NCBI GenBank assembly: GCA_025345505.1
Contig: JANVCC010000270.1
Span: forward strand, 4,601,546-4,665,545
Length of the DNA stretch: 64,000 nt
Source: Todiramphus chloris collaris
Lineage: Eukaryota; Chordata; Aves; Coraciiformes; Alcedinidae
Reading direction: 5' to 3'
Positions 62,001 through 64,000 of this stretch are shown piece after piece. The notes beneath the pieces were generated by a model. That model was not told the DNA's origin, did no database searches, and saw only the letters and a list, made by a program, of their open reading frames with translations. Within the stretch, counting starts at the first letter, position 1. Each line of letters starts with the position of its first letter. Position numbers and translations under genes: made by a program.

Positions 62001-64000
62001 TGTTTATAAGTAAATAATAGGTGATATTTTAATCCTTGCAAAAAGGTGATTTCTATTTCTTCTTTTAAACACAAATAAGGTGATAAAACGGAAGCTAAAT
62101 TTTCTGACTTTGATAACTGACACTCATTAAATGTAAAAACGTAGGCTGTAGCATAAACAAAACCCAGGCAAACTTTATGATCTGTGCTTAACAAATTGAT
62201 TATCAGCACACGAAAAGAAAGACAAGTGATAGCTTGAAGAAATAAGAGTACAGGGGATATAACAAGTGGCATGAAATATGCCCTCATCCATATTTATGGA
62301 AAGAACCTTCTCGGATCTCAACAGGATTTGTACACTTGGAGCCTGATCTTTTAGTCTCTTAGGCACGTGATTAAATTGACAGCATGTTTCTGAACAATCC
62401 GAGGTACAGGCTTTCAGGAGCAGACTGCTCTCAACGCTGATGCTGACTGACGACAGAGAAAAATCTTCCTCTCACTTTAGCAGCTTTTCATCAATCTGTA
62501 AAACTGAGCAAGTTTCGGTGCAGTCAAGGCACCAGGATGTGTGATGTTGGTTGAAAAATAGATAATTCTTTAGCAATACAAATACAGGATATTTCCCTTT
62601 AAGAAAACCCACGGACCAGAGCCTATGTGAAGCACAGCACTGAAACTGGAGAGAAAAAGGTGCTGTGAGGAAGCTTCTAATGGTGGGAAGGTGGTGGTGG
62701 GGAAAAAGTGCAGGTCTCTTTACACTTCATCTTGTGAGCATGAAAACAAAAGCCAGTCACAGGGATGTGCATGCTGGGGAAAATCACCACAAAAATCAGA
62801 AACAGCTGCTTCTAGAACTGCTGGTATTCTGTGGGGGAAATGGAAATGCATGTGTATTTTAAAATGAAGAGAGCTGTTTCCAAAACTCCTAAACCCAAAG
62901 CTGTTTGGTGGCTTGCAGGATGATTAGGAAAACTGAATGGGAGGTAGGACGTGCTGGTGTCTACAGCCTTATCAACTGTCTTCTGATTTATGCTTCTAGA
63001 CTAGTGAGCTGCTGCACAGAGGCGAGAGGACTGTCTGTGGAATGGCATCCCTGACACACAGCAACACTTGGCTGGTCTCTGAGTGAAAGATTCTTGTGTA
63101 CTATCACCAGCCTGACACACAGGCAGATAAAAAGCGCTCTGCTGAGGCCTGGAGGCTTCCTGAAGTTATTAACAAAACAAAGCTTGGCTGATTTGAAGGA
63201 GCGAGGCAAATTTCTGACGTTTTCAGTCCAACAACGTTGCTACTGACTTCAAACAACAGACAGCGACAGGGTGGGTTTTTTGGGACTCTAAGCAGCAATA
63301 TTTCCCTTTGAAAATAGGATTGAATAGTTGAGTGGCTGCAGAGGAAGTGCCCTGACTATGAGTGAGCAGGAATTGCTATTTGAAGGAGAACCAAAAGGAC
63401 TCTGATAGTCTGCAGCTCATACTGTGCCTGAAGAGGGAAAAGGGTGCCCGTTTTCAGTCCTGAGAAGGAAGCTGTCTGCTAGAGACATGGGTGATGGACT
63501 GGAGGGGACAAATCCAGCCCAGGAGGTAGCAGCCGCAGCTGGGGTTGAGGCTGGTGGGGGTGGAAGACAAAAGTCAAGCTGGGATGTGGAGTGGGCAGGG
63601 GGAAGGGATAGGGAGAGAGATGAGAAGATGGGCTTGGCCTGCATAAGTTGACTGGAAACCAGAAATGTTGGATGTGGATGGAAACTGAGAATTTTTGCTA
63701 CTCGAGTCAAAGCCTCTACAGACTGTGCAAGAACTGCTGCACTTCAAAGACTGCCTGCTTAGCTAAATCAGAGTAGACTTTCACAGACAGGTGCCTATGT
63801 GATGTTTCTTTCCCTGGGGTTTTCTTCTGTTCCCAATTTGAAATCTTACCTGGGTGGTAGTGGATGAATTTGGCAGGGCTTCCAATTCCACCTCATCCAT
63901 GTCAGGCTCTAGGTACCTCCCAGCTGGGCTGAACAGCTTGTGGAGCTGGCCATTAATGTGGAGACTGAACTTTGACAGACAGCTTAATATTTTGAAGGAC
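52893..64000 (-). CDS. STMND1: STMND1, stathmin domain-containing protein 1 (partial; three confident exons plus one possible)
   Basis: STMND1 is a little-studied protein with a stathmin-like region, presumably able to contact tubulin. Three minus-strand exons join with matching phases: 59107-59287 (ends phase 1), 56849-57003 (starts by completing GAT, ends phase 0) and 52893-53027. The middle exon reads RQKSSDILEELRMQGIIKSQ and the last reads KKPPARLEKIQFGKKEVGDF then TVKDM. These are close to the segments RQKSSDILEEL.VQGIIQS and RKPPARLKKLKIKKQVKDFT that I recall from human STMND1, in the same order and spacing. The 59.1-kb exon begins TKN, also as in human. Position upstream of RBM24 on the same strand fits known synteny. 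The N-terminal exon or exons lie beyond the right edge. The last exon hits TAA soon after VKDM, so most of the mammalian C-terminal half is missing. I could not find later exons by eye. Confidence 0.87.
54046..54074. repeat. Imperfect palindrome at the 5' boundary of copy B
   Basis: The 24-bp sequence TTCTCAGCTTATATAGGCAG then AGAA (54049-54072) pairs with itself at 20 of 24 positions. The equivalent boundary of copy A (48491-48513, TTCTCAGCTTATCGAGGCAG then AGA) keeps the same sequence in the same plus-strand orientation, although the 582-bp arms are inverted. Similarity between the two loci ends here. Confidence 0.6.
54075..54656 (+). mobile_element. 582-bp retroposon-like element, copy B (right arm of inverted pair)
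   Basis: This is the partner of 47901-48482 and lies in the STMND1 intron between exons at 56849 and 53027. It starts GAGCTCAACAGTTTTGGGAG, with CR1-type sequence from about 54478 (GGAGAAGGCTCTGGAAGAGA) and a tail GTCTGTGATTGTAGAG. Equal ends and near identity to copy A mean either a young family with a fixed 5' end or an inverted duplication or gene conversion between the two. Confidence 0.85.
56849..57003 (-). CDS. STMND1: STMND1 internal exon with SSDILEEL motif
   Basis: This 155-nt exon has an acceptor reading CCATCTTTTGAAG and a perfect donor AAG|GTAAGT at 56848. It contains RQKSSDILEELRMQGIIKSQ followed by a GEAYGNK end. This is the best-conserved stretch of STMND1 and the strongest evidence for the gene. 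It begins by completing an Asp codon (G from the previous exon plus AT). An alternative acceptor 14 bases further in (CTCTCCAG|TGAG) would break the phase match. Confidence 0.88.
57004..59106 (-). other. STMND1: STMND1 intron
   Basis: This 2.1-kb intron has donor GTAAAC at 59106 and acceptor AAG at 57004-57006. It contains a T/TG-rich run at 58081-58115 followed on the plus strand by a 121-codon frame, discussed under rejected items. Confidence 0.75.
59107..59287 (-). CDS. STMND1: STMND1 internal exon (TKN...)
   Basis: This 181-nt exon has an acceptor reading CATTTTCTTGTAG and a donor CAG|GTAAAC at 59106. It encodes 60 residues plus one base, starting TKNDSTAETETVSSQEGASW and including KFEEKSRKRESPEQLPDRF, a Ser/Glu/Lys-rich and probably disordered stretch. 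The TKN start corresponds to TKNTVDIAE in human STMND1 as I remember it. Beyond that the conservation is low, as expected for the fast-evolving linker of this protein. Confidence 0.8.
59288..63849 (-). other. STMND1: Probable STMND1 intron
   Basis: This is the sequence between the confident exon at 59287 and the edge candidate at 63850. It has the low-complexity tract at 60565-60674 and no recognised exon or transposon. If the edge exon is false, the real upstream STMND1 exon lies beyond the window. Confidence 0.5.
60565..60674. repeat. T/TTG-rich low-complexity tract
   Basis: A pyrimidine run (TTTTTTCTTACTCTTCCCCC) passes into irregular TTG and TTTGG repeats and a final T8. It lies in the STMND1 intron left of 63850. 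The Phe- or Lys/Asn-rich frames across it are artefacts. Confidence 0.85.
63850..64000 (-). CDS. Possible upstream STMND1 exon, running off the window edge
   Basis: On the minus strand an open frame runs from the window edge to a good donor, CAG|GTAAGA, with GT at 63849-63848. In that frame it ends GRYLEPDMDEVELEALPNSS then TTTQ, a hydrophilic acidic stretch. It stops in phase 0, which matches the phase-0 start of the exon at 59287. I do not recognise the peptide. Only the last few residues loosely resemble the segment before TKN in human STMND1. The true 5' boundary of the exon may be inside or outside the window, because internal AGs such as that ending at 63974 are possible acceptors. Alternatively it is a chance frame next to a chance donor. 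Confidence 0.4.

Overview
This window is nuclear DNA from a vertebrate, most likely a bird. Two things point to a bird. It carries several CR1 retroposon fragments in both orientations, with the octamer-type 3' tails typical of avian CR1. It also has an RBM24 gene whose 226-residue product is close to the length I recall for avian RBM24. The six-frame picture is dominated by short chance ORFs. The real coding sequence is in small spliced exons, which I rebuilt by hand from reading frame, splice sites and intron phase.

Layout. From 1 to about 9.77 kb there is unannotated AT-leaning intergenic sequence. From 9.77 to 10.88 kb lies a decayed plus-strand CR1 with reverse-transcriptase remnants. 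RBM24 occupies about 11.03 to 22.4 kb on the minus strand: a 1.8 kb 3' UTR with AATAAA signals, four coding exons (21563-21730, 20854-20977, 19701-19755, 12846-13179) and a CpG-island promoter. From 22.5 to 52.9 kb there is no gene I recognise. This stretch holds CR1 pieces at 27.5, 28.7 and 36.5 kb, small tandem repeats, a small orphan CpG cluster at 39.3 kb, one weak unidentified exon candidate at 42.5 kb (minus), and one arm of a large inverted repeat at 47.9 kb. From 52.9 kb to the right edge, the minus strand carries STMND1 (stathmin domain containing 1). Three exons join with matching phases (59107-59287, 56849-57003, 52893-53027), and a fourth possible exon runs off the edge at 63850-64000. 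STMND1 lying upstream of RBM24 on the same strand matches the vertebrate order ATXN1-STMND1-RBM24-CAP2 as I remember it. I see no CAP2 exon.

Most notable. (1) STMND1 has a terminal exon that runs into a stop early in the stathmin-like region, where the mammalian protein continues. (2) A 582-bp element occurs twice in inverted orientation at about 99% identity with no length difference (47901-48482 and 54075-54656), flanking that STMND1 exon. (3) A perfect palindrome holding two CAGCTG E-boxes lies about 0.57 kb upstream of the RBM24 start codon. (4) A perfect 14-bp inverted repeat lies in RBM24 intron 3, close to the last exon.

The two genes are neighbours rather than a pathway: RBM24 is a muscle/heart RNA-binding splicing and stability factor, and STMND1 is a poorly studied stathmin relative. 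I found no CRISPR array, no operon-like cluster and no obvious new molecular system. All comparisons with orthologs are from memory and were not computed.
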